DNA of 64,000 nucleotides from Burkholderia ubonensis (GTDB lineage: Bacteria; Pseudomonadota; Gammaproteobacteria; Burkholderiales; Burkholderiaceae): positions 1 to 64,000 of the forward strand of contig NZ_CADFEB010000014.1 of assembly GCF_902833085.1 (NCBI RefSeq), in the 5' to 3' direction. The notes beneath the pieces were generated by a model. The model was not told where the DNA came from. It saw only the letters and a list, made by a program, of their open reading frames with translations, and searched no databases. This document shows, piece by piece, positions 25,102 to 35,017 of the stretch (positions are counted from its first letter, which is position 1; each line of letters starts with the position of its first letter). A program made the position numbers and the translations under genes.

Positions 25102-27892
25102 ATCCGAGGCACAGACACGAGCCGACTTGATTGACCAGCAACTCGCGTTATCAGGCTGGAACGTCAAAGACCCCACCCAGGTTGTCGAGGAATTCGACAT
25201 CCTCACTGCCTTGCCAGTGGGCGTGGCCGAGCCGCGCACCCCCTACGAGGGCCACCAGTTCAGCGACTACGTCCTGCTCGGCAAAGACCGAAAACCCCTG
25301 GCAGTGATCGAGGCCAAGAAGACCAGCCGCGATGCCGCCATTGGCCGCGAGCAGGCCAAGCAATACTGCTACAACATCCAGAAGCAGCTAGGCGGCGAGC
25401 TGCCGTTCTGCTTCTACACCAACGGCCACGAGCTCTATTTCTGGGATCTGGAGAACGCGCCACCGCGCAAGGTGGTTGGCTTTCCCACCCGCGATGATCT
25501 CGAACGCTTCGCCTACATCCGTCGCAATCGCAAGCCGCTGACGCAGGAATTCATCAACACTTCGATTGCCGGACGTGATTACCAGATTCGCGCGATACGC
25601 TCGGTGCTCGAAGGCATCGAACAGAAGAAGCGCGATTTCCTGCTGGTGATGGCCACCGGCACCGGCAAGACCCGCACCTGCATCGCCATGGTCGATGCCT
25701 TAATGCGGGCTGGCCATGCAGAAAAAGTGCTGTTCCTCGTGGACCGTATAGCGTTGCGTGAACAGGCACTGGCCGCCTTCAAGGAGCACATGCCCAACGA
25801 GCCGCGCTGGCCCAATGTGGGTGAAAAGCTGATCGCGACGGATCGTCGTGTGTATGTTGCCACCTACCCGACGATGCTCAACATTATCCGGGACGAGGCA
25901 CAGCACCTGTCGTCGCACTTCTTCGATTTCATCGTCGTCGATGAAAGCCATCGCTCCATCTACAACACCTTTGGCGAAGTGCTGGACTACTTCAAGACCA
26001 TCACACTGGGCCTCACGGCCACACCGACCGACATCATTGACCACAACACCTTCCAGCTTTTTCATTGCGAAGATGGCATTCCCACGTTTGCCTACACCTA
26101 TGAAGAGGCCGTGAACAACGTGCCGCCCTACCTCTGCAACTTCCAGGTCATGAAGATTCAGACCAAGTTCCAGATGGAGGGCATCAGCAAGCGCACCATT
26201 TCGCTGGAAGACCAGAAGAAGCTGATCCTCCAAGGCAAGGAAGTTGAAGACATCAACTTCGAGGGCACTCAGCTTGAAAAGCAGGTGATCAACAAGGGCA
26301 CCAACACCCTGATCGTCCGCGAATTCATGGAGGAGGCCATCAAGGACGCCAACGGCGTGCTGCCAGGCAAGACCATCTTCTTTTGCGCCACCAAGGCCCA
26401 TGCCCGGCGCATGGAAGAAATCTTCGACAAGCTCTACCCGCAGTACCACGGTGAGCTTGCAAAGGTGCTTGTGTCGGATGACCCGCGCGTCTACGGCAAA
26501 GGTGGGCTGCTCGATCAATTCACCAACAACGACATGCCTCGCATCGCCATCAGCGTGGACATGCTCGACACCGGCATCGATGTGCGCGAAATCGTCAACC
26601 TCGTGTTCGCCAAGCCGGTCTACTCGTACACCAAGTTCTGGCAGATGGTCGGGCGCGGCACACGCCTGCTGGAAACCAGCAAGCCCAAGCCTTGGTGCCT
26701 TGAGAAAGATGTGTTCCTGATCCTCGACTGCTGGGACAACTTCGAATACTTCAAGCTCAACCCCAAGGGCAAGGAGCTTAAACCGCAGTTGCCGCTCCCG
26801 GTGCGGCTGGTGGGCCTGCGCCTCGACAAGATCGAAAAGGCCAATGACAGCGGCCATGCCGACATCGCCACGCGTGAAGTCGCCAAGCTCCGCCTGCAGA
26901 TTGCCGCGCTACCCAAAGAGTCGGTGGTGATCAAGGAAGCCGCCGCTGCGCTGGCGAAGCTGGACGACGACAACTTCTGGATCAGACTCAGCCACGACCG
27001 GCTGGAGTTCCTGCGCGCTGAAATCAAGCCACTGTTCCGCACCGTGTCCGAGGCCGACTTCAAGGCCATGCGCTTAGAGCGCGACCTGCTGGAGTACTCG
27101 CTGGCCGTTTTGAGCGAAGAAAAGGAACAGGCTGACACCCTCAAAGAAGGCATTGTCGAGCAGATCAGCGAACTGCCGCTCTCCGTCAGCTTCGTCAAGC
27201 AGGAAGAGGCCCTGATCCGCGCCGCGCAAACCAGCCACTACTGGGCCAAGGCGGATGAAGACGCCTTCGACGAACTGGTCGCCAAACTCGGCCCGCTGAT
27301 GAAATTCCGCGAGCAATCCACCGGCCAGGAACAAACCCACCTCGATCTGGCCGATGAACTGCACAAAAAGGAATGGGTGGAGTTCGGCCCACAGCACGAG
27401 GCGGTCAGCATCACCCGCTACCGCGAAATGGTGGAAAACCTGATTGCCGAACTCACCGCGCACAACCTGGTACTGCAGAAGATCAAGAATGGCGAGGTAG
27501 TGAGCAGCGAAGAGGCCAACGAACTGGCCGAACTGCTGCACGAAGAACACCCGCACATCACCGAGGATCTGCTGCGTCAGGTCTACAAGAACCGCAAGGC
27601 GCGCTTCATCCAGTTCATCCGCCACATCCTGGGTATTGAAGTGCTCAGGAGCTTCCCAGACGAGGTCAGCGCCGCCTTCGACCAGTTCATCCGCGCCCAC
27701 ACCACGCTCAGCAGCCGGCAGATGGAATTCCTCAATCTGCTGAAGGGCTTCATTATCGAGCGCGAAAAGGTGGAGAAGAAAGACCTGATCAACGCCCCCT
27801 TCACGGTCATCCATCCGCAAGGCATCCGTGGCGTGTTCAGCCCACTTGAAATCAACGAGATCCTACAGCTGACCGAACGGTTGGCTGCCTAA
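25094..27892 (+). CDS. hsdR: type I restriction enzyme, R (motor/nuclease) subunit
   Basis: This 932-residue HsdR cuts unmodified DNA after ATP-driven translocation by the HsdRMS complex. The N-terminal PD-(D/E)xK nuclease shows D58 and E73-A-K75 (LAVIEAKKTS). The superfamily 2 helicase follows: Walker A ATGTGKT at about 187-193, DESH at about 283-286, LGLTATP, and the late motif WQMVGRGTRL. The C-terminal part resembles the EcoEI-type R subunit tail for assembly with HsdM/S. It is 15 bp before hsdM. Confidence 0.96.
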   Translation: MSKSEAQTRADLIDQQLALSGWNVKDPTQVVEEFDILTALPVGVAEPRTPYEGHQFSDYVLLGKDRKPLAVIEAKKTSRDAAIGREQAKQYCYNIQKQLGGELPFCFYTNGHELYFWDLENAPPRKVVGFPTRDDLERFAYIRRNRKPLTQEFINTSIAGRDYQIRAIRSVLEGIEQKKRDFLLVMATGTGKTRTCIAMVDALMRAGHAEKVLFLVDRIALREQALAAFKEHMPNEPRWPNVGEKLIATDRRVYVATYPTMLNIIRDEAQHLSSHFFDFIVVDESHRSIYNTFGEVLDYFKTITLGLTATPTDIIDHNTFQLFHCEDGIPTFAYTYEEAVNNVPPYLCNFQVMKIQTKFQMEGISKRTISLEDQKKLILQGKEVEDINFEGTQLEKQVINKGTNTLIVREFMEEAIKDANGVLPGKTIFFCATKAHARRMEEIFDKLYPQYHGELAKVLVSDDPRVYGKGGLLDQFTNNDMPRIAISVDMLDTGIDVREIVNLVFAKPVYSYTKFWQMVGRGTRLLETSKPKPWCLEKDVFLILDCWDNFEYFKLNPKGKELKPQLPLPVRLVGLRLDKIEKANDSGHADIATREVAKLRLQIAALPKESVVIKEAAAALAKLDDDNFWIRLSHDRLEFLRAEIKPLFRTVSEADFKAMRLERDLLEYSLAVLSEEKEQADTLKEGIVEQISELPLSVSFVKQEEALIRAAQTSHYWAKADEDAFDELVAKLGPLMKFREQSTGQEQTHLDLADELHKKEWVEFGPQHEAVSITRYREMVENLIAELTAHNLVLQKIKNGEVVSSEEANELAELLHEEHPHITEDLLRQVYKNRKARFIQFIRHILGIEVLRSFPDEVSAAFDQFIRAHTTLSSRQMEFLNLLKGFIIEREKVEKKDLINAPFTVIHPQGIRGVFSPLEINEILQLTERLAA

Positions 27893-27907
27893 ATAACAGA
27901 GCACACC

Positions 27908-29602
27908 ATGCTGCAAAACAACCCCGAACTCAAAAGCAAGATCGACCAGCTCTGGAACAAATTCTGGAGCGGTGGCATCAGCAACCCGCTCACTGCCATC
28001 GAGCAGATTACCTACCTACTGTTCATGAAGCGGCTCGACGAACTGGACCAGAAACGCCAAGCCGACGCCGAATGGGCAGGTGAAAAATACATATCCAAGT
28101 TCACCGGAACCTGGATTCCACTCGAGGAACGCAACTGGCCAGCGGCGGAACAGCGCCCCATCGACAAACGTACCCTGCGCTGGAGCGAATTCAAACGCAT
28201 GCAGGCCGAAGAAATGTTGCAGCACGTGCAGGGCAAGGTGTTTCCCTTCCTCAAGGATCTGAACGGCGCAGAAAGCAACTTCACCCACCATATGAAGAAC
28301 GCCGTGTTCATCATCCCCAAGCCAGCCCTGTTGGTGGAAGCGGTGAAGACCATCGACGACATCTTCGAGGTGATGGAGCGCGACTCGAAAGAAAAAGGCC
28401 AGGCCTTTCAGGACATCCAGGGCGATGTCTACGAATTCCTGCTGTCCGAGATCGCCACCGCTGGCAAGAACGGCCAATTCCGCACCCCGCGCCACATCAT
28501 TAAGCTGATGGCTGACTTGGTGCGACCAGATGTTTCCGCACTCCTCCGTTCAAGTCCTAGTAGGCCTTACAAGGTTGCAGACCCGGCCTGCGGGACTGGA
28601 GGCTTTTTGCTGGGCGCCTATCAGTATCTGGTAACGCAGCTCGCAACTGAATCAGGCACGAACGATATTGCTACGGACGAAGACGGATTTAAACGAACGT
28701 CAAAGGCCGCAACGCTAACCACCGCTGTGCAAGCCAAGCTTGCCAGCTCACTTTGGGGTTACGACATCGACCAGACCATGGTGCGTCTGGGCCTGATGAA
28801 CCTGATGATGCACGGCATCGACGAGCCGCACATCGACTACAAGGACACCCTCAGCAAGAGCTACACCGAGGAGTCTGAATACAACATCGTGCTGGCCAAC
28901 CCGCCGTTCACCGGCAGCATCGACAAGGGCGACATCAACGAAAAACTGCAGTTGGCCACCACCAAAACCGAACTGCTGTTTGTCGAGAACATCTATCGCC
29001 TGCTCAAAACGGGCGGCACCGCCTGCGTGATTGTGCCGCAAGGCGTGCTGTTCGGCTCTGGCGGAGCGTTCAAAACGTTGCGCCAGATGTTGGTGGAGCG
29101 TTGCGACCTCAAGGCCGTGATCACCCTGCCCAGCGGCGTGTTCAAACCCTATGCCGGGGTCAGCACCGCCATTCTGCTGTTCACCAAGGTCTGGGGGCCG
29201 AAAGACAAGGTGAGCAAAGTCGCCACCGAACACGTCTGGTTTTACGAAATGGCCGCCGACGGCTATTCGCTGGACGACAAGCGCAGCAAGCAGGACGGCT
29301 ATGGCGACTTGCAAGACATCATCGCCCGGTACCACGCCCGCGATGCCGCCACTGACACCGACCGCACCGCCAAGTGCTTCATGGTGCCGCACAGCGAGAT
29401 TGCCGATGAGAAAAACAACTACGACCTCTCGCTCTCACGGTACAAGCAGGATGTATTCGAAGAAGTGCACTATGACGCGCCGGGCGTGATTCTGGATCGG
29501 TTGATTCAAGCCGAGGTGGGCGATGTGGATGAAGCGGACCTCGCCAAGGTGCAAAGCGGCATCGTGCGCGAGCTGCTGGAGTTGAAGGGGGTGGTGGGAT
29601 GA
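27908..29602 (+). CDS. hsdM: type I restriction-modification DNA methylase
   Basis: This 564-residue N6-adenine methyltransferase subunit has an HsdM N-terminal helical domain (LWNKFWSGGISNPLTAIEQITYLLFMKRL). SAM-binding motif I DPACGTGGF is at about 225-233 and the catalytic motif NPPF at about 331-334. It protects host DNA at sites chosen by HsdS. The stop overlaps the hsdS start by 4 bp (ATGA). Confidence 0.97.
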   Translation: MLQNNPELKSKIDQLWNKFWSGGISNPLTAIEQITYLLFMKRLDELDQKRQADAEWAGEKYISKFTGTWIPLEERNWPAAEQRPIDKRTLRWSEFKRMQAEEMLQHVQGKVFPFLKDLNGAESNFTHHMKNAVFIIPKPALLVEAVKTIDDIFEVMERDSKEKGQAFQDIQGDVYEFLLSEIATAGKNGQFRTPRHIIKLMADLVRPDVSALLRSSPSRPYKVADPACGTGGFLLGAYQYLVTQLATESGTNDIATDEDGFKRTSKAATLTTAVQAKLASSLWGYDIDQTMVRLGLMNLMMHGIDEPHIDYKDTLSKSYTEESEYNIVLANPPFTGSIDKGDINEKLQLATTKTELLFVENIYRLLKTGGTACVIVPQGVLFGSGGAFKTLRQMLVERCDLKAVITLPSGVFKPYAGVSTAILLFTKVWGPKDKVSKVATEHVWFYEMAADGYSLDDKRSKQDGYGDLQDIIARYHARDAATDTDRTAKCFMVPHSEIADEKNNYDLSLSRYKQDVFEEVHYDAPGVILDRLIQAEVGDVDEADLAKVQSGIVRELLELKGVVG

Positions 29603-31131
29603 CGCCTCTCTTGCTCGGTAGCTTATTCGAACTCAAGTATGGGAAATCTCTCCGCAAAGACACGCGAAACGAAGGAAGCATTCCCGTCTTTGGATCGAAC
29701 GGTCAGGTTGACGTCCATAGTGAGAGCTTAGTAAATCATCCGACTATTGTTGTTGGTCGAAAAGGCTCGATTGGGGAAGTTCATCTCGTCAAGACACCCT
29801 GCTGGCCCATCGACACAACGTACTTTGTCTCACCTCGTGACGAGCACGAGTTCGACCTTGATTGGTTATATCGCCTCTTGCGCACCTTGCGTCTTCAAGA
29901 CCTGAATCGATCAGCGGCTATTCCAGGACTTAACAGAGATGATGTCTATCGTATACAGATCCTCTTGCCCCCTATTGAAGACCAAATCCGTATTGCCCAC
30001 CTGCTCGGCAAAGTGGAAGAGCTGATCGCCCAGCGCAAACAACACCTGCAACAACTGGACGACCTGCTCAAGAGCGTGTTTCTGGAGATGTTTGGCGACC
30101 CGATTCTGAATCCTCATGGTTTCCCTGTGAGGAAGCTTTCGGAGTTCTATGTCAATCCGAAAGAGGGCACCAAGTGCGGCCCATTCGGAAGTGCATTGAA
30201 GAAGGAGGAGTTGGTCGATGCGGGTGTGCCAGTCTGGAATATGGACAACATTGCCTCAGATGGACGAATGGCGCTTCCGTTTCGCATGTGGATCACCGCT
30301 GACAAGTACGACGAGCTCGCGACGTACTCGGTGAAGGATGGCGACATCATAATTTCGCGGGCCGGCACCGTTGGAAAGATGTGTGTCGCTCGCATGAATG
30401 GACAGCCTGCGATCATTAGCACTAATCTGATTCGTGTTCGATTAGGCGATGGGTTGCGGCCTCTGCACTTCGTTTCATTGATGCTGTATTGCAAGGGACG
30501 CGTAGGGCGCTTGAAGACAGGAGCAGACGGCGCTTTCACCCACATGAACACCGGAGTTCTCGATTCACTGGAATTTCCATATCCACCTATCGAACTTCAA
30601 GTCCAATTCGCCGCCATCGTTGAAAAAGTCGAAGCCCTCAAATCTCGCTACCAACAAAGCCTCACGGACATCGAAGCCCTTTACGGTGCCCTAAGTCAGC
30701 AGGCCTTCAAGGGCGAGTTGGATTTGTCGCGGGTGGCTTCGCCTGCCGCCCCCATCGAAGGAGAAAGGCCGGTAGCCTCTGCCGTACCTGCGCCCATCAC
30801 CACGCCGGTGATCGAGCTGCCCGAAACCGATTTGCTGCCGCCCGCACTGCAAGACCGCACACAGCTGGCGCCGCTGCTGCGCTTCTGGCTGGAGGCCTAT
30901 CGCACGCAGTTGGGCTATACGGCTTTCTCCCTCGAACGCTTCATCGCCGCCGCGCAAACCCGGCTGGCGGAACTTCACCCGGACAACGATTTCGAATGGG
31001 CTGCCAGCGACTACGAGTCCATCAAGGCCTGGGTGTTCGACGCCTTGGCCGCTGGTGCCCTGACGCAGGGGTTTGACGACGACGACAACCGCGTCGAGCT
31101 CAAGTCCGCCGCCGAGCAAGGCCTGGCATGA
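29599..31131 (+). CDS. hsdS: type I restriction-modification specificity subunit with C-terminal extension
   Basis: This is a 510-residue HsdS. Target-recognition domain 1 spans about 1-130, then the conserved central helix (IAHLLGKVEELIAQRKQHLQQLD). Domain 2 spans about 175-335, then the second conserved helix (AAIVEKVEALKSRYQQSL). After about residue 380, where most HsdS proteins end, it continues for roughly 130 residues as a linker plus an acidic helical region (DNDFEWAASDYESIKAWVF). The gene overlaps both neighbours by 4 bp. The TRD coding is less GC-rich than the conserved helices, as expected for exchanged recognition domains. Confidence 0.93.
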   Translation: MTPLLLGSLFELKYGKSLRKDTRNEGSIPVFGSNGQVDVHSESLVNHPTIVVGRKGSIGEVHLVKTPCWPIDTTYFVSPRDEHEFDLDWLYRLLRTLRLQDLNRSAAIPGLNRDDVYRIQILLPPIEDQIRIAHLLGKVEELIAQRKQHLQQLDDLLKSVFLEMFGDPILNPHGFPVRKLSEFYVNPKEGTKCGPFGSALKKEELVDAGVPVWNMDNIASDGRMALPFRMWITADKYDELATYSVKDGDIIISRAGTVGKMCVARMNGQPAIISTNLIRVRLGDGLRPLHFVSLMLYCKGRVGRLKTGADGAFTHMNTGVLDSLEFPYPPIELQVQFAAIVEKVEALKSRYQQSLTDIEALYGALSQQAFKGELDLSRVASPAAPIEGERPVASAVPAPITTPVIELPETDLLPPALQDRTQLAPLLRFWLEAYRTQLGYTAFSLERFIAAAQTRLAELHPDNDFEWAASDYESIKAWVFDALAAGALTQGFDDDDNRVELKSAAEQGLA

Positions 31132-32987
31132 AGCTGCTGCGTCTCAAGATTACAGACCCCAAAGGTTTTCGCAGCCTGCCCTGCGGGTTTGAGCACCATT
31201 TCCGCACCGAGTGGAGCTTGCAGGACGAGCTGGCGCAAGCGAACGACTTTGCGCCCTTCGTTTGCGCTGGGCTCAATGGCAGCGGCAAATCCAACCTGCT
31301 CGAAGCGCTGGCGGCGATCTTTTTCCAGCTGGAAGTGCTGCGCGTACGCCGCAGCTTTCTGCCGGAGGCCTTGCAGGACGAGGTGCCGGATGTTTCGCCC
31401 GTCGCCTTCGAGCTGGATTACCTGATCCGCGTGCCCGCCGAGTACCGCAGCCCCGATAGCCCGCCGTGGGCGAAAGTGGGTGTGTGGAAGAAGGCCGGTG
31501 AATCGGTGCGATTTCTTTGGGACAACCAGGGCGACTTCAGCACCGATGTGTCCGAGGCGTTCAAGGGCGGACACGCCGATATCCTGCTGCCGCAGTACGT
31601 GCTGGGTTATTCCTCGGGCGAGAACGAGATCCTCAGTCTGCCCTTCTTCAAGATGCGTTTCGTGCAGTTCGACGAGTACTGGAATGCACTGACTCGGCAA
31701 CTGAGCTACCCCGGCCATCCGGAAACACGGCTGGCCTACCTGGACAGCGGATTCAGCCAGGCCATCTTGTTGTGCAACCTGCTGTTTCAGGACGAGAGCA
31801 CACTCCAGCCTTTCCGCGAGGATGTGGGTATCGACGCATTGCGGGAATTCCGTATCATCCTGCGCCGCCGAATTCCCATCGAGGCAGTGCAACTGGAAGC
31901 CTTCGATCCCGCTGATGAAGATCAGAAGCGCGAGCGACGAAATCGAATACAGGCGGAAGCTCGAACACGCGGACTCTCAGAGTCTGAGATTAGCCAATCA
32001 GTTGATGATTGGGTTCGCCGCGAGATCATCAAGGGCAATCCCGCGCTCTCGGAAACTGATGAGCTAGGAAGTACTCGCTATCGCCTGAACTTGCTGCAGT
32101 TGCTGGAGGGTGACGAGAAGTCCTCGCTGGTGGTGAGCGCCCTCAAGCGTTGTGCCACGCTCAATTACGTCGACGACGCCACCGATACGCTGGTGCTCGA
32201 CTACTGGGTCAATGAGGCGACCCGGCAGGCATTCCGCGAGAACTTCGATGGTTCGGCGCTGGCGCTGTTCCAGGCGTTTCAGGTGCTGTTGACGCTCAAC
32301 CTGTATGCCGTCAGCGATGTGCTGAAGACCGATCTCTATACCTCGACCAGCCACTACGTCAGCGAGACGGTGCCAACCCTGGCATCCGACCAGCGCATCA
32401 TGCGCTTCAAGTTCGTGCGCTTCACCAAGCAGGGGGTGGCCGAGCCGATGATGCTCAAGGAGTTGTCGGACGGCGAGCACCAGTTGCTGCACAGCCTCGG
32501 CCTGTGCCTGCTGTTTCGGGAGACCAACAGCCTGTTCCTTCTCGACGAACCCGAAACGCACTTTAACCCCGACTGGCGCGCCAACTTCATCAGCCGTTTG
32601 CGCCAGTGCCTGACGGGCCAGGGTGAATTCGCGCAGGAAATGCTGATCACCACCCACACACCATTTCTGATCTCCGACAGCAAGCCGGACAAGGTGCTGG
32701 TGTTTGCCAAGGACAAAGCCAGCGGTAAGGTCAGCATCAGCCACCCGCCGTACAACACGCTGGGTGCTTCGATCAACAAAATCACACATGAAACTTTCGG
32801 TAAACGCGAAACTATTGGAGGCGGGGCTCAACAAGTGCTGGAGCAATTACTGGCTGACCCTATATCGAAAGCCGACCCCCATGGCCTTGCTCGCAGGATC
32901 ATGGATACCATGGGCGATTCTGTGGAACGCACGTTAGCCGTGCATGCCTTGCTACAGACGCCAGGAGCCGACAAGGAGCCGGGCTGA
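31128..32987 (+). CDS. restriction-system-associated AAA/SMC-like ATPase (PtuA-like)
   Basis: This 619-residue OLD/SMC-type ATPase has Walker A GLNGSGKSN at about 48-56 and an ABC-like signature ELSDGEHQLLHSLG at about 445-458. Walker B FLLDEPETHFNPDW is at about 470-483, followed by an H-loop ITTHTPFLIS. Such ATPases form head-tail dimers and act as sensors or motors for a partner nuclease, as PtuA does in Septu. It overlaps hsdS by 4 bp and the HNH gene by TGATG, so it is locked into the RM operon. The PtuA assignment is inference from domains and neighbour. Confidence 0.85.
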   Translation: MKLLRLKITDPKGFRSLPCGFEHHFRTEWSLQDELAQANDFAPFVCAGLNGSGKSNLLEALAAIFFQLEVLRVRRSFLPEALQDEVPDVSPVAFELDYLIRVPAEYRSPDSPPWAKVGVWKKAGESVRFLWDNQGDFSTDVSEAFKGGHADILLPQYVLGYSSGENEILSLPFFKMRFVQFDEYWNALTRQLSYPGHPETRLAYLDSGFSQAILLCNLLFQDESTLQPFREDVGIDALREFRIILRRRIPIEAVQLEAFDPADEDQKRERRNRIQAEARTRGLSESEISQSVDDWVRREIIKGNPALSETDELGSTRYRLNLLQLLEGDEKSSLVVSALKRCATLNYVDDATDTLVLDYWVNEATRQAFRENFDGSALALFQAFQVLLTLNLYAVSDVLKTDLYTSTSHYVSETVPTLASDQRIMRFKFVRFTKQGVAEPMMLKELSDGEHQLLHSLGLCLLFRETNSLFLLDEPETHFNPDWRANFISRLRQCLTGQGEFAQEMLITTHTPFLISDSKPDKVLVFAKDKASGKVSISHPPYNTLGASINKITHETFGKRETIGGGAQQVLEQLLADPISKADPHGLARRIMDTMGDSVERTLAVHALLQTPGADKEPG

Positions 32988-34051
32988 TGCTATTTCCCTA
33001 TAAACGGCCTCGTCACCCGATGCGGGCCATGCACGGTTTCGTCACTTATGTCTTTGCCAAGGTCTGGTGCCGTGCGCCAAATGAAGAATACAGCCTCGAA
33101 CTGTTCAAGGGGTTGCCACCCCTATATGCCATCATGGATGAATTACATCGGGCGGATTTGGCTGGCACAGAGAAGGGAGCAGGAGCGTTCTTTTATCGCT
33201 ACGTCAACCAAATATTCCAAGAGTTCAAGCAGCTTGCTCCCGAGGACATCCACTCTTATCGAAAAATGTTCAGGGACAACAATGATATCCAGGCGCTTTG
33301 CGAGGGAAAAAAGGAACCCAGCCGCTACATCGCGGGTACTCAGAATGCACTGATGAAAACGATAGAAGCCTTTTTCAGCAAACTCTACAGCTGCGGCTTC
33401 TTTGAGCTGGCAATAGTCAAGGAAAATATTGGTGCTGGCTTAAAAGAGCACTACAAGGAATTTTCCTCTCTGAACGACATGCCTTGCTGCCCATTTTGTG
33501 GCCTTTTACCGATGGATTCCGAATATGACCCGACTCGGGAGGCTTATGATCATTATTTGCCGGCTAGCAAGTATCCATTCAATTCTGTGAATTTAAGAAA
33601 TTTGGCGCCTGCGTGCTATAAATGCAACTCGCAAAACAAAGGTGCAAAAGACCCTCTGCAAGATGAAGCTGGGATCAAGAGAAAAGCCTTTTATCCATAT
33701 GCCGCTGACAGCTATAAAATTCAAGTGTCCGTGCATTTCAAATCAGCTGCCCAGCTCCCGGAAAAAGAGCAGGATATTCTTATTTCCCTAAGCTGTGCAG
33801 GGTATGATGAGGAGATCGAAACCTGGGATCGGCTTTACAAAATACGCGAGCGTTATGCTGCCAAATGCCTGTCTTCTTCGGGTGCGAAATACTGGTTGCA
33901 GCGTGTGCTGGATGAAAATAAAAATTACCATCAGTTATCTCAGGATGCTTTAAATAAAGAGCTGGAGCAATGTGAGAGCTTTCCTTGGCATGAGAGCAAT
34001 TTTCTTAAAGGTGCCTTTTTCGACACCTGCCGACAGGTCGGTATGGTTTGA
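32987..34051 (+). CDS. HNH endonuclease (PtuB-like), partner of the ATPase
   Basis: This is a 354-residue protein. An HNH/zinc-finger nuclease core spans about 167-222: CPFC (168-171), DHYLPAS with a catalytic histidine (about H189), and NLAPACYKCNSQNKG with a second Cys-x-x-Cys. The N-terminal 160 residues are helical and unrecognised. It starts inside the ATPase stop codon (TGATG), the tight pairing seen for PtuA/PtuB-type nuclease-ATPase modules. Base composition falls clearly here (many AAA, TAT and ATT codons) compared with the hsd genes, pointing to a separate origin. Confidence 0.85.
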   Translation: MLFPYKRPRHPMRAMHGFVTYVFAKVWCRAPNEEYSLELFKGLPPLYAIMDELHRADLAGTEKGAGAFFYRYVNQIFQEFKQLAPEDIHSYRKMFRDNNDIQALCEGKKEPSRYIAGTQNALMKTIEAFFSKLYSCGFFELAIVKENIGAGLKEHYKEFSSLNDMPCCPFCGLLPMDSEYDPTREAYDHYLPASKYPFNSVNLRNLAPACYKCNSQNKGAKDPLQDEAGIKRKAFYPYAADSYKIQVSVHFKSAAQLPEKEQDILISLSCAGYDEEIETWDRLYKIRERYAAKCLSSSGAKYWLQRVLDENKNYHQLSQDALNKELEQCESFPWHESNFLKGAFFDTCRQVGMV

Positions 34052-34133
34052 TGGCTTATTAGCGCTGACAAGCTGGCGGCGGGATTCCAGAGCCGCGAGT
34101 TTGGATACAGTAGCAGGTCCGGCAAAGTAAACC

Positions 34134-34997
34134 TCAGCTTCCCAGATAGATTGCTGTCACTTCCATCCTCTCATGCCCAAGTTCACGACTGATCTGCTGC
34201 CGGACTTGTTGGTCGGCCAGGCGTCGTGATAGGCCGAGTTGAGCCGTGCTAAGTCCGCCTGCTGCCGGTGACTTCCACCCCGTCAATGTTTCATATCGCA
34301 TCTGTGCATACCGATGCCGCAGTCCATGCATATTGCTCAAGCCCGCCGCCTTGCACTGTCCATCGTAGACGTGCCTTTGCTGTATGTAGGTCTTGTTTGC
34401 TGGTACCAATGACCCTGTGCCCGCCAGGCGGTGTGCTGCGTGAAGCGCGTCGCGTTGCTCTGTCGTGGTGATGGGCACAGTTCGCTCCCGACCGCCCTTG
34501 GTCCACGATCCTTTGAGGGCAATGTGGTCACCCCGATCCGCGTAACTGGGCTGGAACTTGATCGCTTCCTCCCGACGCAATCCGAAGGCGGCCTGCAGCT
34601 GAAGGCTCATGCGCACGTGGCCATCGGTGATCTGTTCAAGACCTGTGCCCAGTTCCTGGGCCTTGCTGATGTTGGTCACATAGCGGCGTTCGGGCACGCC
34701 AAGCTGTGTGTTGTCCGCCGGCAAGATGCCAGCCTTGCCGATCTTTTCGGCCCACCAGCGCAGGTGAGAGAGCCGATTCTTGATGGTGCCAGACGACAAG
34801 CCTTCTCCCTGCCAGCGTTCTAGCAGCGCCTGGACGTGCTTTCCCTTGAGCGACGAGGCTTTCATCTGCCGGAAACCGGCCTCGCGCAGTTGCCGCGCGG
34901 CCAGCGACAGCGAACGCATCCGGTCGGCCTGTGTGTTGTAGCTACCGTCACGATTGCGCTGGCAAAGCTGCCGCAGGGTGTAGGTCAAGTCGTCCAT
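34134..34997 (-). CDS. tyrosine recombinase of the island integrase-domain family
   Basis: This 287-residue recombinase starts at MDDLTYTLRQLCQRN with a GGAGG ribosome binding site. A SAM-like N-terminal domain (LLERWQGEGLSSGTIKNRLSHLRWW) precedes the catalytic region with Arg in FGLRREEAIKF, HGLRHRYAQM (His-x-x-Arg), LGHERMEV and a terminal tyrosine (AIYLGS). It resembles small integrases carried inside ICE-type islands. It converges on the defence operon. An IS66 element lies 28 bp upstream of its start, so its native promoter has been displaced. Confidence 0.8.
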   Translation of the reverse strand: MDDLTYTLRQLCQRNRDGSYNTQADRMRSLSLAARQLREAGFRQMKASSLKGKHVQALLERWQGEGLSSGTIKNRLSHLRWWAEKIGKAGILPADNTQLGVPERRYVTNISKAQELGTGLEQITDGHVRMSLQLQAAFGLRREEAIKFQPSYADRGDHIALKGSWTKGGRERTVPITTTEQRDALHAAHRLAGTGSLVPANKTYIQQRHVYDGQCKAAGLSNMHGLRHRYAQMRYETLTGWKSPAAGGLSTAQLGLSRRLADQQVRQQISRELGHERMEVTAIYLGS

Positions 34998-35017
34998 TTT
35001 CCGGCCTCCATGCAAAG

